A DNA stretch of 64,000 bases, from the NCBI GenBank assembly GCA_019359745.1, contig JAHHGT010000002.1, positions 248,001 through 312,000 of the forward strand. The letters run 5' to 3'. Shown here in pieces: positions 10,965 to 21,900 of this stretch. Positions within the stretch are counted from its first letter, which is position 1. Every line of letters begins with the position of its first letter. Made by a program: the position numbers and the translations under genes. Source of the DNA: Aphanothece saxicola GSE-SYN-MK-01-06B. Lineage in GTDB: Bacteria > Cyanobacteriota > Cyanobacteriia > PCC-6307 > Cyanobiaceae. Below the pieces are notes generated by a model. That model worked only from the letters and a program-made list of their open reading frames with translations. It was not told the origin of the DNA and did no database searches.

Positions 10965-11432
10965 ATGGAAGGTCCCCCGATCTGGCAACGACTGCTGGGC
11001 GCCCTGGCCTACCTGCTGCCCCTGAGCGACGCCCTGCGCTTCGGCCAGTCCCTGTTCGACATGTTCCCGCTGCTGCAGTGGGTCGCCGTGCCGGCCCTGC
11101 CCCTGGTGGTGCTGGAACAGGCCGTGCCCTTCGGCGGCCTGGTGTTGTTCCTGCTGCTGTTCCTGCTGGTGGTGCGCAACCCCAAGGTGCCCTACCCGAT
11201 CCGCTTCAACGTGCTGCAGGCGATCCTGATCGACATCGTGCTGGTGCTGCTCACCCTCGCCTTCGACACGGTGCTGGCCCCCCTGGGTGCCGGCTTCGCC
11301 ATCCGCACCCTCTCCAACACGATCTTCCTCGGCACCCTCCTGCTGGTGCTGTTCTCGGTGATCCAGAGCCTGCGGGGCAAGGAGGCCGACATCCCCACCG
11401 TCTCCGAAGCGGTACGGATGCAGCTCTTCTGA
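10965..11432 (+). CDS. Tic20-like membrane protein
   Basis: Small integral membrane protein of 155 residues with four hydrophobic segments. The order WQRLLGALAYLLPLSDAL, an NPKVPYPIRFNVLQAILID segment, and a final VIQSLRGKEADIPTVSEAV is the pattern of cyanobacterial Tic20-family proteins, homologous to the plastid inner-envelope import channel. Its function in cyanobacteria is not settled. It sits between aroE and rpsF on the same strand, probably co-transcribed with aroE. Confidence 0.85.
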   Translation: MEGPPIWQRLLGALAYLLPLSDALRFGQSLFDMFPLLQWVAVPALPLVVLEQAVPFGGLVLFLLLFLLVVRNPKVPYPIRFNVLQAILIDIVLVLLTLAFDTVLAPLGAGFAIRTLSNTIFLGTLLLVLFSVIQSLRGKEADIPTVSEAVRMQLF

Positions 11433-11522
11433 GCCCCCCTCAAGGGCGGCGACGGCGCTGCGATAGGTTCCTAGATCCGTCGCTGACGGGCCCCGTGCCC
11501 CTCAGCCCCTCCACAGGCGACC

Positions 11523-11885
11523 ATGACGCAGCCCTATTACGAAACCATGTACATCCTTCGGCCGGACATTCCGGAGGAGGAAGTCGAGACCCACGTCGCC
11601 AAGTACCGCGACCTGGTGATCGAGGCCGGCGCCGAAGTGCTCGACACCCAGATGCGCGGCAAGCGTCGCCTGGCCTACCCGATCGCCAAGCACCGGGAAG
11701 GCATTTACGTGCAGCTCAACCACAGTGGCGATGGCCAGCAGGTGGCCGTGCTGGAGCGGGCCATGCGTCTCTCCGAAGACGTGATCCGCTACCTGACCGT
11801 CATTCAGGACGGCCCCATGCCTCCCCCCCGCAGCGTCCCCGGCGCCGCCGTCGAGGTGGCCCCCACCGAACCGGCGGCGGTCTGA
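11523..11885 (+). CDS. rpsF: 30S ribosomal protein S6
   Basis: Small-subunit ribosomal protein of 120 residues. It begins [14 protein letters not shown] and contains the RNA/S18-binding region [25 protein letters not shown], a hallmark of S6. The C-terminus has a short Pro/Ala extension ([16 protein letters not shown]) beyond the core fold. The start ATG at 11523 is supported by the fit to the family. It stands alone here without rpsR or rplI next to it, as is usual in cyanobacteria. Confidence 0.96.
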   Translation: MTQPYYETMYILRPDIPEEEVETHVAKYRDLVIEAGAEVLDTQMRGKRRLAYPIAKHREGIYVQLNHSGDGQQVAVLERAMRLSEDVIRYLTVIQDGPMPPPRSVPGAAVEVAPTEPAAV

Positions 11886-11942
11886 TCCCGGTTGTTCATC
11901 CCTGAGGGCTGGGCCTACAGTCCGCCCAATGGGTGCTAGGCG

Positions 11943-12677
11943 ATGACAGCTGCGGACAAGGAGGACGCCACTCCGGACGGAACCCTCCCATCCCGTGTGG
12001 TGCCGGCCCAGCCGGCCTACAGCCCCTCCGGTTGGCCCGCCAACCAGGCGCCGCCTGCCCCGAGCGTGCTGACCCCCGGCCAGCCGGTGGCGCCTCTGGC
12101 GCAGCCGCCGCCGGCCAGCTTCAGCTTCGGCGAGGTGCCTGCAGCGGCCACAGCTCCCCCGGCCATCGCCCAGGAGGCGATCGAGGCCGACCCCATCCTT
12201 CTGGCCCCAGTGCCGCCGCCAGCCGCCGCCCCGTCCCCCCAGACGGCCCCGGCAACATCAAGCCTCGCCATCACCACCACCGGTCCTGATGCCCAGCAGC
12301 TCGAGATGGAGCTGGCGGCCGCCCGGGATGAACTCAAGGCGCTGCACGAAATGCTCGAAGACCTCCCAGAGATCTTCGAGCGCAAATTTCAGCAGCGTCT
12401 GGCCACGGTGATGGAGCACCAGAAGCATCTGCTCGACGACAACCAGGCCCTGAGGGAGCGCCTGTACAGCCTCAATCCGGCTGCCGCCGACGGCCCGCCG
12501 CCCGGCCCAGGCCGCCCCCAGCCCCTGCTGCTGCCCACGGTGGCCAGGAAAGAAGGCTGGGGCCAGGCCCTGAAGCGGGCCCTGCGCCTGGGCGGCCCGG
12601 ACACCAACGGGCGCCCGGGCGAGGGGTCAACCCAGAAGATCAGTCGCCACGACGACGGGCGGCCCATAACCGCGTAG
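11943..12677 (+). CDS. Conserved hypothetical protein with central coiled coil
   Basis: Protein of 244 residues with no recognised enzymatic domain. The first 115 residues are a Pro/Ala-rich, probably disordered region. Residues about 118-180 ([18 protein letters not shown] through [19 protein letters not shown]) have heptad character and predict a coiled coil. The tail is again Pro/Gly-rich and basic. Such architecture suits a scaffold or cell-division/tethering protein, but I do not recognise it. Its last 38 bases overlap the convergent argG. Confidence 0.6.
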   Translation: MTAADKEDATPDGTLPSRVVPAQPAYSPSGWPANQAPPAPSVLTPGQPVAPLAQPPPASFSFGEVPAAATAPPAIAQEAIEADPILLAPVPPPAAAPSPQTAPATSSLAITTTGPDAQQLEMELAAARDELKALHEMLEDLPEIFERKFQQRLATVMEHQKHLLDDNQALRERLYSLNPAAADGPPPGPGRPQPLLLPTVARKEGWGQALKRALRLGGPDTNGRPGEGSTQKISRHDDGRPITA

Positions 12678-13896
12678 GCATCCCCCAGACATAGATGAAG
12701 CCCTCGGCGGCCCGGTGATCGAAGAGATCCTCGGCCCCATAGGTGGCCATGTCGGGCACATAGAGGCTGTCGCTGGCGCTGGAGCGTCCCACCACCGTGG
12801 CACTGCCCTTCTGCAGCCGGATCCGCACCAGGCCGTTCACCGTGGCCTGGGTGCGGTCGAGGAAGCCGTCGAGGGCGTCCTTGAGAGGTCCGAACCAGAG
12901 GCCCTGGTACACCAGATCCGCCCAGCTCATCTCGATCTGGCGCTTGTAGCGGAGCACATCGGCGGCCAGGGTGAGGCTCTCCAGCTCCTGGTGGGCGCGG
13001 ATCAGCAGCAGCAGGCCAGGGGTTTCGTAGATCTCCCGACTCTTGATGCCCACCACCCGGTTCTCGATCATGTCGAGGCGGCCGAAGCCATGGGCCCCCG
13101 CCAGGGCATTGGCGCGGCGGATCAGGGCCACCGGATCGAGACGCTCACCGTCGATGGCCACCGGATTGCCCTGCTCGAAGGCGATCTCCACCACCTGTCC
13201 CTCGGTCGGGGCGTCCGCCACCGAGCGGGTCATGGCGAAGACCTCCTCCGGCGGCTCCACCATCGGGTCCTCCAGGGGGCCGGCCTCGATGCTGCGGCCC
13301 AGCAGATTGAGGTCGATCGAATAGGGGGATTTCTTGCTCACCGGCGCCGGGATGTCGCAGCGCTCGCCGTAGGCGATCGTCTCCTCCCGGCTCATGCCCC
13401 ATTCCCGCGCCGGAGCCAGCACCTTGAGGTCGGGGGCCAGGGCGCCGATGGCGACATCAAAGCGCACCTGATCGTTGCCCTTGCCGGTGCAGCCGTGGGC
13501 CACCGCATCGGCACCCACCTCCCGGGCCACCTCCACGAGGCGACGGGCGATCAGGGGGCGGGCCAGGGCCGTGGAGAGGGGGTAGCGGCCCTCATAGAGC
13601 GCATTGGCCCGGATGGCGGGGAAGGCGAACTCGCGGATGAACGGATCGATCAGGTCGTCGACCAGGGAGCGGCTGGCGCCAGCCGCCAGGGCCTTGAGCC
13701 GGATCGGCTCAAGTTCGTCGCCCTGCCCCAGGTCGGCGGCGAAGGTGATCACCTCCTTCACCCCCCACTCCCGCATCAGGTAGGGGATGCAAACGCTGGT
13801 GTCGACACCACCGGAATAGGCGAGCACCACCCGCTCGGCACGCGGCGTTTCCGTTGGCGGTGCCCCGCCCGCCAGCTGCTGCCCCATCTCGCTCAT
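12640..13896 (-). CDS. argG: Argininosuccinate synthase
   Basis: Joins citrulline and aspartate with ATP to make argininosuccinate in arginine synthesis. From ATG 13896 it has 418 residues. The ATP pyrophosphatase loop [12 protein letters not shown] is near residue 25; other family motifs are [14 protein letters not shown] and [17 protein letters not shown]. The C-terminal [20 protein letters not shown] region is the tetramerisation part. The start was chosen over a longer upstream frame because it overlaps the stop of the preceding small gene by four bases (ATGA), which suggests co-transcription. Confidence 0.96.
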   Translation of the reverse strand: MSEMGQQLAGGAPPTETPRAERVVLAYSGGVDTSVCIPYLMREWGVKEVITFAADLGQGDELEPIRLKALAAGASRSLVDDLIDPFIREFAFPAIRANALYEGRYPLSTALARPLIARRLVEVAREVGADAVAHGCTGKGNDQVRFDVAIGALAPDLKVLAPAREWGMSREETIAYGERCDIPAPVSKKSPYSIDLNLLGRSIEAGPLEDPMVEPPEEVFAMTRSVADAPTEGQVVEIAFEQGNPVAIDGERLDPVALIRRANALAGAHGFGRLDMIENRVVGIKSREIYETPGLLLLIRAHQELESLTLAADVLRYKRQIEMSWADLVYQGLWFGPLKDALDGFLDRTQATVNGLVRIRLQKGSATVVGRSSASDSLYVPDMATYGAEDLFDHRAAEGFIYVWGMPTRLWAARRRGD

Positions 13897-14153
13897 CCGT
13901 GACGCTCCTGCTCTGTGGCGACGGATTCTGTCGCCTGGGGCCATTCTCCCCCCTGGTCCGCCTCCGGCAGGCGCCAGCGCAGCAGAACCACCAGGGCCAG
14001 CAGCAGGGGCGGTCCCAGCACCAGGGCCGCCACCACCGCCGGCACGATCGGCAGGGGCTGGGGCCAGCGGATGGCGGCCGCGGCCAGCAGGGTGCTGAGG
14101 ATCAGGGCCGCCGACCAGAGACGGCCCACTTCCAGGATCTTGGCGGTGTTCAT
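13893..14153 (-). CDS. Small two-span membrane protein upstream of argG
   Basis: Protein of 86 residues with two hydrophobic segments (about residues 13-31 and 37-57) and a charged C-terminus. Its stop overlaps the argG start by four bases. I do not recognise a function; a short membrane protein in this position looks like a lineage-specific picocyanobacterial gene. Confidence 0.55.
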   Translation of the reverse strand: MNTAKILEVGRLWSAALILSTLLAAAAIRWPQPLPIVPAVVAALVLGPPLLLALVVLLRWRLPEADQGGEWPQATESVATEQERHG

Positions 14154-14204
14154 GGGCGGCGCGGTAGGGTGTTGAGTCGGTCCTTGACGACCCAGCCTGA
14201 CGGC

Positions 14205-14456
14205 ATGAGCATTCTCGACACGATCAACCCCTCCCTGACCCGCTACCGGCGCAACGAGCCGGCGCCGGTGCTGCCGCTGCGGGATGAGCCCGATCTGCTG
14301 AGCCTGCTGGAGGCCAGCGGCCGACTGGTGGCCGATGAGGAAACGGCCAGCACCGATGTGAGCACGGTCGAAGAGGAGGAGCTGTCGGCGCTGATGGGCG
14401 AGAAAGAGGATTACAGCCCGGCCGACGAGCCCTCGGAGGAAGACTGGGAGGACTGA
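14205..14456 (+). CDS. DUF3134 family small acidic protein
   Basis: Protein of 83 residues, strongly acidic in its second half ([18 protein letters not shown], ending EEDWED). The start [20 protein letters not shown] with an [14 protein letters not shown] stretch is the pattern of the cyanobacterial DUF3134 family, whose role is unknown. The ATG at 14205 was chosen because the family begins there; the frame is open further upstream across argG. It is followed 34 bases later by mraY. Confidence 0.75.
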   Translation: MSILDTINPSLTRYRRNEPAPVLPLRDEPDLLSLLEASGRLVADEETASTDVSTVEEEELSALMGEKEDYSPADEPSEEDWED

Positions 14457-14490
14457 CGGTCCGAACCGTCACCACCCTGCAGCCCCTCCG

Positions 14491-15567
14491 ATGGCCTCCC
14501 GCGACGGCCGCACGCCTGCGGCCCTGCTCGCCCTGATCCTGCTGGCCGCCTGCCTGGCCAGCGACGCCCTGGTGGCCAACTCCATGCTGACCCTGCCGCT
14601 GGTGGTGGCGGCCCTGGTCAGCGCGGCGGTGGCGGCCCTCGGGGTGCCCCGCCTGCGGGCCCTGAAGCTGGGCCAGGTGATCCGTGACGAGGGCCCCCAG
14701 GCCCACCACAGCAAGGCGGGCACCCCCACGATGGGGGGCCTGCTGGTGGTGCCCGTGGGGGTGCTGGTCGGGGGGCTCATCAGCCCGCAGGATCCCCGCC
14801 TGCTGGCGGTGGCGGCGGTCACCCTGGCCTACATGGCGATCGGTGCCGTCGACGACTGGCGCAGCCTCACCCGCCGCACCAACACCGGCCTGAGCCCCCG
14901 GGGCAAGCTGCTGCTCCAGGCCCTGGCCGCGGTGGGATTCCTGGTCTGGGCCCACCAGGGCGGCTGGCTGGGGGGCGGCGTGCCCGGCGACCTGGGTCTG
15001 CCCTTCGGCCGGGTGCTGACCCTCGGGTTGCTGATCTGGCCGCTGGCCCTGTTCGTCTTCCTGGCCGAAAGCAACGCCACCAACCTCACCGACGGACTCG
15101 ATGGTCTGGCGGCCGGTTGCGGCGCCATCGTGTTCACCGGGATGGGGCTGCAGCTGATGCTGCGGGGCCATGGGGGGGATCCGGTGCTGGCCGCCTTCTG
15201 CACGGCGATGGCGGGCTGCTGGCTCGGCTTCCTCGGCCAGAACCGGCACCCGGCCCGGGTGTTCATGGGCGATACGGGCTCGCTGGCCATGGGGGCCGCC
15301 CTCTCCTCGGTGGCCCTGCTGACCAACAGCCTCTGGCCCCTGCTGCTGATGGGGGGGGTGTTCCTGGCCGAATCCCTCTCGGTGATCCTGCAGGTGGGGG
15401 TGTTCAAGGCCACCAAGGGCGCCGATGGCCAGGGGCGGCGCCTGTTCCGCATGGCCCCGCTGCACCACCATTTCGAACTGGGGGGACTGCCGGAGCAGCG
15501 GGTGGTGCTTGGTCTGTGGGGCGTCAGCCTGATACTGGTGCTGGTGGGATTGGTGCTGCTGCCCTGA
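14491..15567 (+). CDS. mraY: Phospho-N-acetylmuramoyl-pentapeptide-transferase
   Basis: Makes lipid I from UDP-MurNAc-pentapeptide and undecaprenyl phosphate at the inner membrane. Protein of 358 residues with about ten membrane spans. Catalytic motifs are all seen: [21 protein letters not shown] with the Asp pair, [24 protein letters not shown] and the histidine motif [11 protein letters not shown]. Cytoplasmic loops and lengths match the bacterial family. Confidence 0.96.
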   Translation: MASRDGRTPAALLALILLAACLASDALVANSMLTLPLVVAALVSAAVAALGVPRLRALKLGQVIRDEGPQAHHSKAGTPTMGGLLVVPVGVLVGGLISPQDPRLLAVAAVTLAYMAIGAVDDWRSLTRRTNTGLSPRGKLLLQALAAVGFLVWAHQGGWLGGGVPGDLGLPFGRVLTLGLLIWPLALFVFLAESNATNLTDGLDGLAAGCGAIVFTGMGLQLMLRGHGGDPVLAAFCTAMAGCWLGFLGQNRHPARVFMGDTGSLAMGAALSSVALLTNSLWPLLLMGGVFLAESLSVILQVGVFKATKGADGQGRRLFRMAPLHHHFELGGLPEQRVVLGLWGVSLILVLVGLVLLP

Positions 15568-15628
15568 GCAGCCGCTCCCCGTCGTCGATCGCGGCGACCC
15601 CGCCCACCGCTCCGTCGCACCCGGGCCC

Positions 15629-15877
15629 ATGGCGTTTTTCACCTGGAAGGAAACGGGCCTCACCGCTGACTGCGCCAGCCTGGAGGCCATGGCGGCGCGG
15701 TTCGAGGAGGCGGCGGCGCTGATGCGACGCATGGCCGGCGAGGGCTTCAAGGTGGAGCGCCACCCGGAGGGCCAGCGCATCACCCATCCCGATCCCGCCG
15801 TGTTCGGGGCCTACGGATTCGTGAGCGAGGAATCGGCCGAAAGCCAGCTCACGCTTCTGGACGAGCCCAGCGCCTGA
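15629..15877 (+). CDS. Conserved small hypothetical protein
   Basis: Soluble protein of 82 residues, beginning AFFTWKETGLTADCASLEAM and ending with an acidic tail. No motif or signal peptide is visible. Its ATG is well placed 62 bases after mraY and its codon use resembles neighbouring genes, so I think it is real. The function is unknown; it has the look of a short picocyanobacterial protein of the same conserved neighbourhood. Confidence 0.55.
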   Translation: MAFFTWKETGLTADCASLEAMAARFEEAAALMRRMAGEGFKVERHPEGQRITHPDPAVFGAYGFVSEESAESQLTLLDEPSA

Positions 15878-15903
15878 GCGCCGTCCGGCAGCGGTGGGGC
15901 CGC

Positions 15904-16095
15904 TCAGCGGCGCACGTAGCCCACCAGCCACACCACCACGAAGGCCAGGGACGAGACGCCCAGGTAGATCAGCGTCCATTTCTGGAAGCCGGCCACATCC
16001 CAGCCGAAGGGCAGCAGGCCGTTGGCCGCATCGCCGGCGGTGCTGAAGGCGAGAGGGCCAACGCCAGGAAGAGGGGGGAGGAGGGCCAGAAGCAT
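15904..16095 (-). CDS. Small membrane protein (63 residues)
   Basis: Short protein with an N-terminal hydrophobic stretch (LLALLPPLPGVGPLAF), then WDVAGFQKWTLIYLGVSSLA and a clear single transmembrane helix ending VVVWLVGYVRR. It resembles small single-span proteins found in picocyanobacteria near photosynthesis or cell-wall genes, but I cannot name it. It is convergent with the preceding small gene and divergent from purT, 61 bases away. Confidence 0.5.
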   Translation of the reverse strand: MLLALLPPLPGVGPLAFSTAGDAANGLLPFGWDVAGFQKWTLIYLGVSSLAFVVVWLVGYVRR

Positions 16096-16156
16096 CGCGG
16101 CACGTTAGGGGAACGGGCTCGCGCCGCGTCAGGATCGCCCGATCCGCTCCACCTCC

Positions 16157-17362
16157 ATGGCACCAGGCCCTTCCCCTTTCCCGCGGACGGTGATGCTGCT
16201 GGGCAGCGGCGAACTCGGCAAGGAGGTGGCCATCGCCGCCCAGCGGCTGGGTTGCCGGGTGATCGCCGTCGACCGCTACGCCGAGGCCCCCGCGATGGCG
16301 GTGGCGCAGGTGAGCGAGGTGGTGGCCATGGCCGACCCCGAGGCCCTAAAGGCGGTGGTGCGGCGCCATCGCCCCGACGTGGTGATCCCGGAGATCGAAG
16401 CCCTGGCGGTGGATGCCCTGGCGGACCTGGAGGCGGAAGGCCTCACCGTGATTCCCACCGCCCGGACCACGGCGGTGACGATGAACCGCGACCGCATCCG
16501 GGACCTGGCCGCCAGGGATCTGGGGCTGCGCACCGCCCGGTTCGCCTATGCCGAAAGCGCCGACGAACTGGCGGCCGCGGCAGCCCCCCTGGGCTGGCCC
16601 GTGGTGGTGAAGCCGGTGATGAGCTCCTCCGGCAAGGGGCAGAGCGTGGTGCACGGCCCCGACGACATCGAAGCCGCCTGGGACGGGGCCTTGGCCGGCG
16701 CCCGGGGGACCGGCGCCCGGGTGATCGTGGAGGAGTTCCTGCGTTTCAGCCTGGAGATCACCCTGCTGACCGTGCGCCAATGGCAGGGCCCCACCCTGTT
16801 CTGCCCGCCGATCGGCCACATCCAGGAACGGGGCGACTACCAGTGCAGCTGGCAGCCCGCACAGCTGGGGGAGGCCCAGCTGGCGGCGGCCCAGGCGATG
16901 GCGAAGGCCGTCACCGACAACCTGGGCGGCGCCGGCCTGTTCGGGGTGGAGTTCTTTCTCTGCGGCGAACCCGGCGCCGAGGAGGTGGTGTTCTCCGAGC
17001 TCTCGCCCCGGCCCCACGACACAGGCCTGGTGACGCTGGTGGGCCAGAACCTGAGCGAATTCGAGCTGCACCTGCGGGCGGTTCTGGGGCTGCCGATCCC
17101 CGAGATCCGCAGCCTTGGCGCGGCGGCCTCCCGGGTGATCCTGGCCGGACCGGACGCCGCCGGCGAGCCAGGCACACCCACCTACCTGGGGCTGGAGCAG
17201 GCTCTGGTGGTACCGGACACCCAGGTGCTGATTTTCGGCAAACCCGCGATCCGACCCTGGCGGCGAATGGGGGTGGCCCTGGCCCGGGGCGACGATGAGG
17301 CGGACGCCCGCCGGCGCGCCGACGCGGCTGCGGCGCTCGTGCAGGTGCAGACCAGCCGATAA
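16157..17362 (+). CDS. purT: Formate-dependent phosphoribosylglycinamide formyltransferase
   Basis: ATP-grasp enzyme that formylates GAR using formate and ATP, the folate-independent route for step three of purine synthesis. 401 residues. N-terminal preATP-grasp motif LLGSGELGKEVAIAAQRLG; ATP-grasp lid region PVVVKPVMSSSGKGQSVV; metal-binding end of the site GLFGVEFF and VVFSELSPRPHDTGLVTL. All match PurT rather than PurK. The window also holds purU, whose formate is the PurT substrate, and purL and purF. Confidence 0.95.
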   Translation: MAPGPSPFPRTVMLLGSGELGKEVAIAAQRLGCRVIAVDRYAEAPAMAVAQVSEVVAMADPEALKAVVRRHRPDVVIPEIEALAVDALADLEAEGLTVIPTARTTAVTMNRDRIRDLAARDLGLRTARFAYAESADELAAAAAPLGWPVVVKPVMSSSGKGQSVVHGPDDIEAAWDGALAGARGTGARVIVEEFLRFSLEITLLTVRQWQGPTLFCPPIGHIQERGDYQCSWQPAQLGEAQLAAAQAMAKAVTDNLGGAGLFGVEFFLCGEPGAEEVVFSELSPRPHDTGLVTLVGQNLSEFELHLRAVLGLPIPEIRSLGAAASRVILAGPDAAGEPGTPTYLGLEQALVVPDTQVLIFGKPAIRPWRRMGVALARGDDEADARRRADAAAALVQVQTSR

Positions 17363-17373
17363 ACCGTCGCCAC

Positions 17374-17389
17374 CACTGGTTTTTCAGTG
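17374..17389. repeat. Short hairpin after purT
   Basis: CACTG and CAGTG pair around a loop GTTTTT directly after purT and before the LCP gene. The stem is only five pairs and no T-run follows, so it is at best a weak terminator; the AT-rich stretch after it may be part of the next promoter. Confidence 0.25.
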
Positions 17390-17425
17390 CTTTGAGCCTT
17401 AAGGTGCGTCCCTGCGGATAGCACA

Positions 17426-18427
17426 ATGACTCAGGCCCATTCACCCTCAAGGCTCGCGCGCTCCCGGAAGGCACGGGAGCGGCGGGAACTGGGGGCCGTG
17501 GCGCTCCCTGAGAAGACCAGCACCAAGACCGATCCGAAGCACCGGCCCCCAGCCCAACACCGGTCCCGGCGCCGCCCCCTGGTGACCTTCGGGCTGGGCA
17601 TCATCGTGGGTGCCGTTCTGGCCGGTCCCCTGCCAGGGCGCATCGCCCCGTACCTGGCCGGCCTGATTCCGGCCCCCCGCGGCATCGGGGCGGTGCTGAA
17701 TCCCCTCTCCGTCGAAAACCGCCGCATCCTCGTGCTCGGTCGCGACTCGGTGGGTGAGAACACCGATGTGATGTTCACCGTGCGGCTCGACGGCGACATC
17801 ACCCACATCACCCAGGTGCCACGGGACACCTTCATCGAGTCCCCCCAGCTGGGGGTGGTGAAGGCCAACTCCCTGTTCGCCCTCGGCGGCATCCAGACCG
17901 CGAAGGACGAGGTGGGCAGCCTGCTGTCGGCTCCCATCGACCGCTACCTGAAGGTGAATCTGGACGCGGTCAACAAACTGGCCGAAGCCCTGGGCGGCGT
18001 CGAAGTGGACGTGCCCAAGCGGATGTACTACGTCGACAACGCCCAGGGGCTCTACATCGACCTCTACCCCGGCAAGCAACTGCTCAAGGGCCGCGACCTG
18101 GAAGGGTTCCTGCGCTTCCGCAACGACGAGCAGGGTGACCTGGGCCGGATGGAGCGCCAGCGCCTGGTGATGGCCCAGGTGTTCCGCAAGCTGGCTGAGC
18201 CCACCACGATCGCCAAGCTGCCGGCCCTGCTGGAGATCGCCGGCAACGACATGGTCACCGATCTCTCGCCGATCGAGATGACCCAGCTGATGTCCGCCCT
18301 CGGCAAGACCAAACTGAGCACCCAGCGGGTGCCGGGCCGGCTCTACTGGCACAACGACCTCAGCTACTGGATGCCCGACAGCAACCAGGTCCACCCCAGC
18401 GGCAGCGGCGACGAGCCGCTTCCCTGA
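17426..18427 (+). CDS. LytR-CpsA-Psr (LCP) family protein
   Basis: Membrane-anchored phosphotransferase type that moves polymers from lipid carriers onto the cell wall. 333 residues: a basic N-terminal tail of about 50 residues, one transmembrane helix (FGLGIIVGAVLAGPL), then the LCP domain. Signature pieces are ILVLGRDSVGENTDVMFTVRL, ITQVPRDTFIE with the conserved Arg-Asp, and GFLRFRNDEQGDLGRMERQR, in which the Arg residues bind the pyrophosphate head. In cyanobacteria these proteins probably act on peptidoglycan-linked polysaccharide. Confidence 0.9.
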   Translation: MTQAHSPSRLARSRKARERRELGAVALPEKTSTKTDPKHRPPAQHRSRRRPLVTFGLGIIVGAVLAGPLPGRIAPYLAGLIPAPRGIGAVLNPLSVENRRILVLGRDSVGENTDVMFTVRLDGDITHITQVPRDTFIESPQLGVVKANSLFALGGIQTAKDEVGSLLSAPIDRYLKVNLDAVNKLAEALGGVEVDVPKRMYYVDNAQGLYIDLYPGKQLLKGRDLEGFLRFRNDEQGDLGRMERQRLVMAQVFRKLAEPTTIAKLPALLEIAGNDMVTDLSPIEMTQLMSALGKTKLSTQRVPGRLYWHNDLSYWMPDSNQVHPSGSGDEPLP

Positions 18428-18434
18428 GGAGGGG

Positions 18435-18926
18435 TCAGGCGGGGCCGCGGCCGTCGTCGGGGCTGCGCCAGCCGGCGGTGAGTTCGGCCAGCAGCTGGGC
18501 CAGCCCCTCCTTCTTCGGCAGGTCGGCTTCGGCGGCCCACTCGATCTCCTGGATCTTGGCGTCATCAAGGCCCAGCAGCTCGACCAGATGGCGGTAGGCC
18601 ACCCGTTCCTGGGCGTTGATGCTGGGCTCGGCCGGTGAGCGCCGCCCCACCCGAAGCATCATGTAGCTGAGCTTCAGGGCCAGGTGGCGGGCGTCGCTGC
18701 CGCTGAGCTGGGCCACCAGACCATCCAGACCCGCCACGGGTAGGCGCTCGGCCAGAAAGCTCTCCAGCTCCGCTTCGCCAAGGCCACTGAAACTGTCGCC
18801 GTGGAGATGGCGGGCCACCAGCTCGGCGAGCAGCTCCCGCTCGGCGGTGGAGCATTCGCCGTCGGCCCAGGCGACGGTGCAGACGATGCGCAGCAGGGCC
18901 GCCTGGGAGGGGGTGAGTTCAGCCAT
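18435..18926 (-). CDS. TerB-like (TerB family) protein
   Basis: All-helical protein of 163 residues with the TerB/DjlA-type pattern: AWADGECSTAERELLAELV near the N-terminus, where acidic residues bind metal in relatives, and a second helical copy with INAQERVAYRHLVELLGL. It ends three bases before the uvrA stop position on the same strand, downstream of uvrA, so it is likely co-transcribed with it. The role is unknown; a link to DNA damage is only contextual. Confidence 0.7.
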   Translation of the reverse strand: MAELTPSQAALLRIVCTVAWADGECSTAERELLAELVARHLHGDSFSGLGEAELESFLAERLPVAGLDGLVAQLSGSDARHLALKLSYMMLRVGRRSPAEPSINAQERVAYRHLVELLGLDDAKIQEIEWAAEADLPKKEGLAQLLAELTAGWRSPDDGRGPA

Positions 18927-18929
18927 GGG

Positions 18930-21900
18930 TCAGGCCGCGAGGGGAATGGGTGGATGCTGCTCCAGCACGTGCCGCAGGTAGCGGCCGGTGTGGCTGGCGG
19001 CATTGTCGGCCACGGACTCCGGGGTGCCGATGGCGACGATGTGGCCGCCCTTGTCACCGCCCTCCGGCCCCAGGTCGATCAGCCAGTCGGCGCAGCGGAT
19101 CACATCGAGGTTGTGCTCGATCACCAGGATCGAATTGCCCTTGTCCACCAGGCGCTGCATGACATCCATCAGCTTGTGGACGTCATAGAAGCTGAGGCCC
19201 GTGGTCGGCTCGTCGATCAGGTAGAGGGTCTTGCCTGTGGCACGGCGGGAGAGCTCGGTGGCCAGTTTCACCCGCTGGGCCTCACCACCGGAGAGGGTGG
19301 GCGCCGGCTGGCCCAGCTTGATGTAACCGAGCCCCACGTCCACCAGGGTGCTGAGCCGGTCACCGGCCTGGGGGATGGCGGCGAACACCTCGGCGGCCTG
19401 CTCCACCGTCATCTCCAGCACATCGGCGATCGTGTGGCCCCGGAAGGTGACCTGCAGGGTCTCGCGGTTGTAGCGGGCCCCCTTGCAGACATCGCACTGG
19501 ACGTAGACGTCGGGGAGGAAGTTCATCTCGATCACGTTCACCCCCTGGCCGCTGCAGGACTCACAGCGTCCCCCCTTGACGTTGAAGCTGAACTGGCCCA
19601 CCTGGTAGCCGCGGGCCTTGGCCTCCACCGTGGCGGCGAACACCTGGCGGATCGGGTCGAAGGCGCCGGTGTAGGTGGCTGGGTTGGAGCGGGGAGTACG
19701 GCCGATCGGCGACTGGTCGATGACGATCACCTTGTCGATCGCCTTGATGCCCCGCAGTTCCTCGAGCCCGGAGGGAAAAGGCACCTTCAGGCCGAGGCGG
19801 TTCTCGAGGGCCGGGTGCAGCAGCTCGTTCACGAGGGTGCTCTTGCCGCTGCCGCTCACCCCGGTGACGCACACCAGCCGGCCGAGGGGGATCTCCACGT
19901 CGATGCCCTGGAGGTTGTTGCGGGTGCAGTTGGACAGGGTGAGCCGGCGGCTGCCGGCATCGCGGCGTTCGGCGGGGGTGGGGATGGAGAGGCGGCCGCT
20001 CAGATAGGCCCCGGTGAGGGAGTCCTCGGCGTTGAGCAGGTCGTCGAGGGAGCCCTCGGCCACGATGTGGCCGCCGTGGACGCCGGCACCGGGACCGATG
20101 TCCACCAGGTAGTCGGCGGCGCGGATCGTGTCCTCGTCGTGCTCCACCACGATCAGGGTGTTGCCCAGGTCGCGCAGCTTGGTGAGGGTGGCGAGCAGGC
20201 GGTCGTTGTCGCGCTGGTGCAGGCCGATGCTGGGCTCGTCGAGCACGTAGAGCACGCCGGTGAGGCCGGCACCGATCTGGGTGGCGAGGCGGATCCGCTG
20301 GGCCTCCCCGCCGGAGAGGGTCATGGCGGGCCGATCCAGGCTCAGGTAATCGAGGCCCACATCGAGCAGGAAGCGCAGGCGCATGCGGATCTCCCGAAGC
20401 ACCAGATCGCCGATCTGGATCTGGCGGCTGCTGAGCAGGGGCTCGGCCCCTTCACTGGCCCCGACGCCCATCAGGGCCTCGATGCGCTCCAGGGTGACGG
20501 CCACGCTCACGGAGGTGAGCTCGTGGATGGCGTAGGGCCCCACCCGCACCGCCAGGGCTTCGGGCCGCAGCCGCAGGCCATGGCAGCTTTCGCAGGGCAC
20601 CAGCTCCAGGTATTTCTCCAGCTTCTGGCGCACGGATTCGCCACTGGCGTCGCGCAGCTGGCGCTCCAGGATCGGCAGGATCCCCTCGAAGGGCCGCACA
20701 TAGCCCTCGCTCTTGCGGTAGCGGCTGTCGGCCTTGATGGCGATTGGCTCCTGGCTCCCCTGCAGCAGCACCTGGCGCTGCTCCTCGCTGAGCTGGTTCC
20801 AGGGGGTCTTGAGCTCGAAGCCGAAGGCCTCACCAACACTGAACAGCAGCGAGAAGTAGTAGCTGTTCTCCTTGTCGCTCCAGGGGGCGATGGCGGCGTA
20901 CACCGGCAGGGAGGGATCGGGCACCACCCGCTCCACCGTGAACTTGCGGAGGTGGCCGATGCCGTGGCAGTCGGGGCAGGCGCCGTAGGGGCTGTTGAAG
21001 GAGAACAGGCGGGGGGAGAGCTCTTCCATCACGGCGCCGTGCACGGGGCAGGCGAAGTTCTCGGAGTAGAGCCGCTCGCGTTCCACGCCTTCGGGCAGGG
21101 GCTCGTTGGCCTTGGGCACCACCTCCACCAGGGCCAGGCCCTCGCCACGCTTCAGGGCGGTGCGCAGGGAATCGGTGAGGCGCTCGTTGATGCCCTCACG
21201 AGCCACCAGCCGGTCGACCACCACCTCAATGTGGTGGGCGTGGTTCTTGTCGAGCTCGATGTTGTCGGCCAGCTCGCGCACCTCACCGTTGATCCGCACC
21301 CGGGCGAAGCCCTCGGCCACCAGGCCCGCCAGCAGCTTCACGTGGGTGCCCTTCTTGCCCCGCACCACGGGGGCCAGCAGCTGGTAGCGGGTGCCTTCGG
21401 GCAGGGTGAGGATCTGGTCGACCATCTCATCGATGGACTGGGGCCGGATCGAGCGGCTGCACTGGGGGCAGTGGGGTTCGCCGGCGCGGCCGTACAGCAG
21501 GCGCAGGTAGTCCTGGATCTCGGTGACCGTGCCGACTGTGGAGCGGGGGTTGTGGCTGGTGGACTTCTGGTCGATCGAGATCGCGGGAGACAGCCCCTCG
21601 ATCGCATCCACATCCGGCTTGTCCACCTGGCCGAGGAACTGCCGGGCGTAGGCGGAGAGGCTCTCCACATAGCGCCGCTGACCCTCGGCGAAGATCGTGT
21701 CGAAGGCGAGGGAGCTCTTGCCGCTGCCGCTCACCCCGGTGAACACCACCATGCGGTTGCGCGGGATGGTGAGATCGACGTTGCGCAGGTTGTGCTGGCG
21801 CGCCCCCCGCACCCGGATCACATCCTCAAGGCTGCCGCCGTTCAGGGTGCGCAGGGCGGCTTCCGAGGTCTCGCCGGAGGTGCCGTTTCCAGGGGCCGCG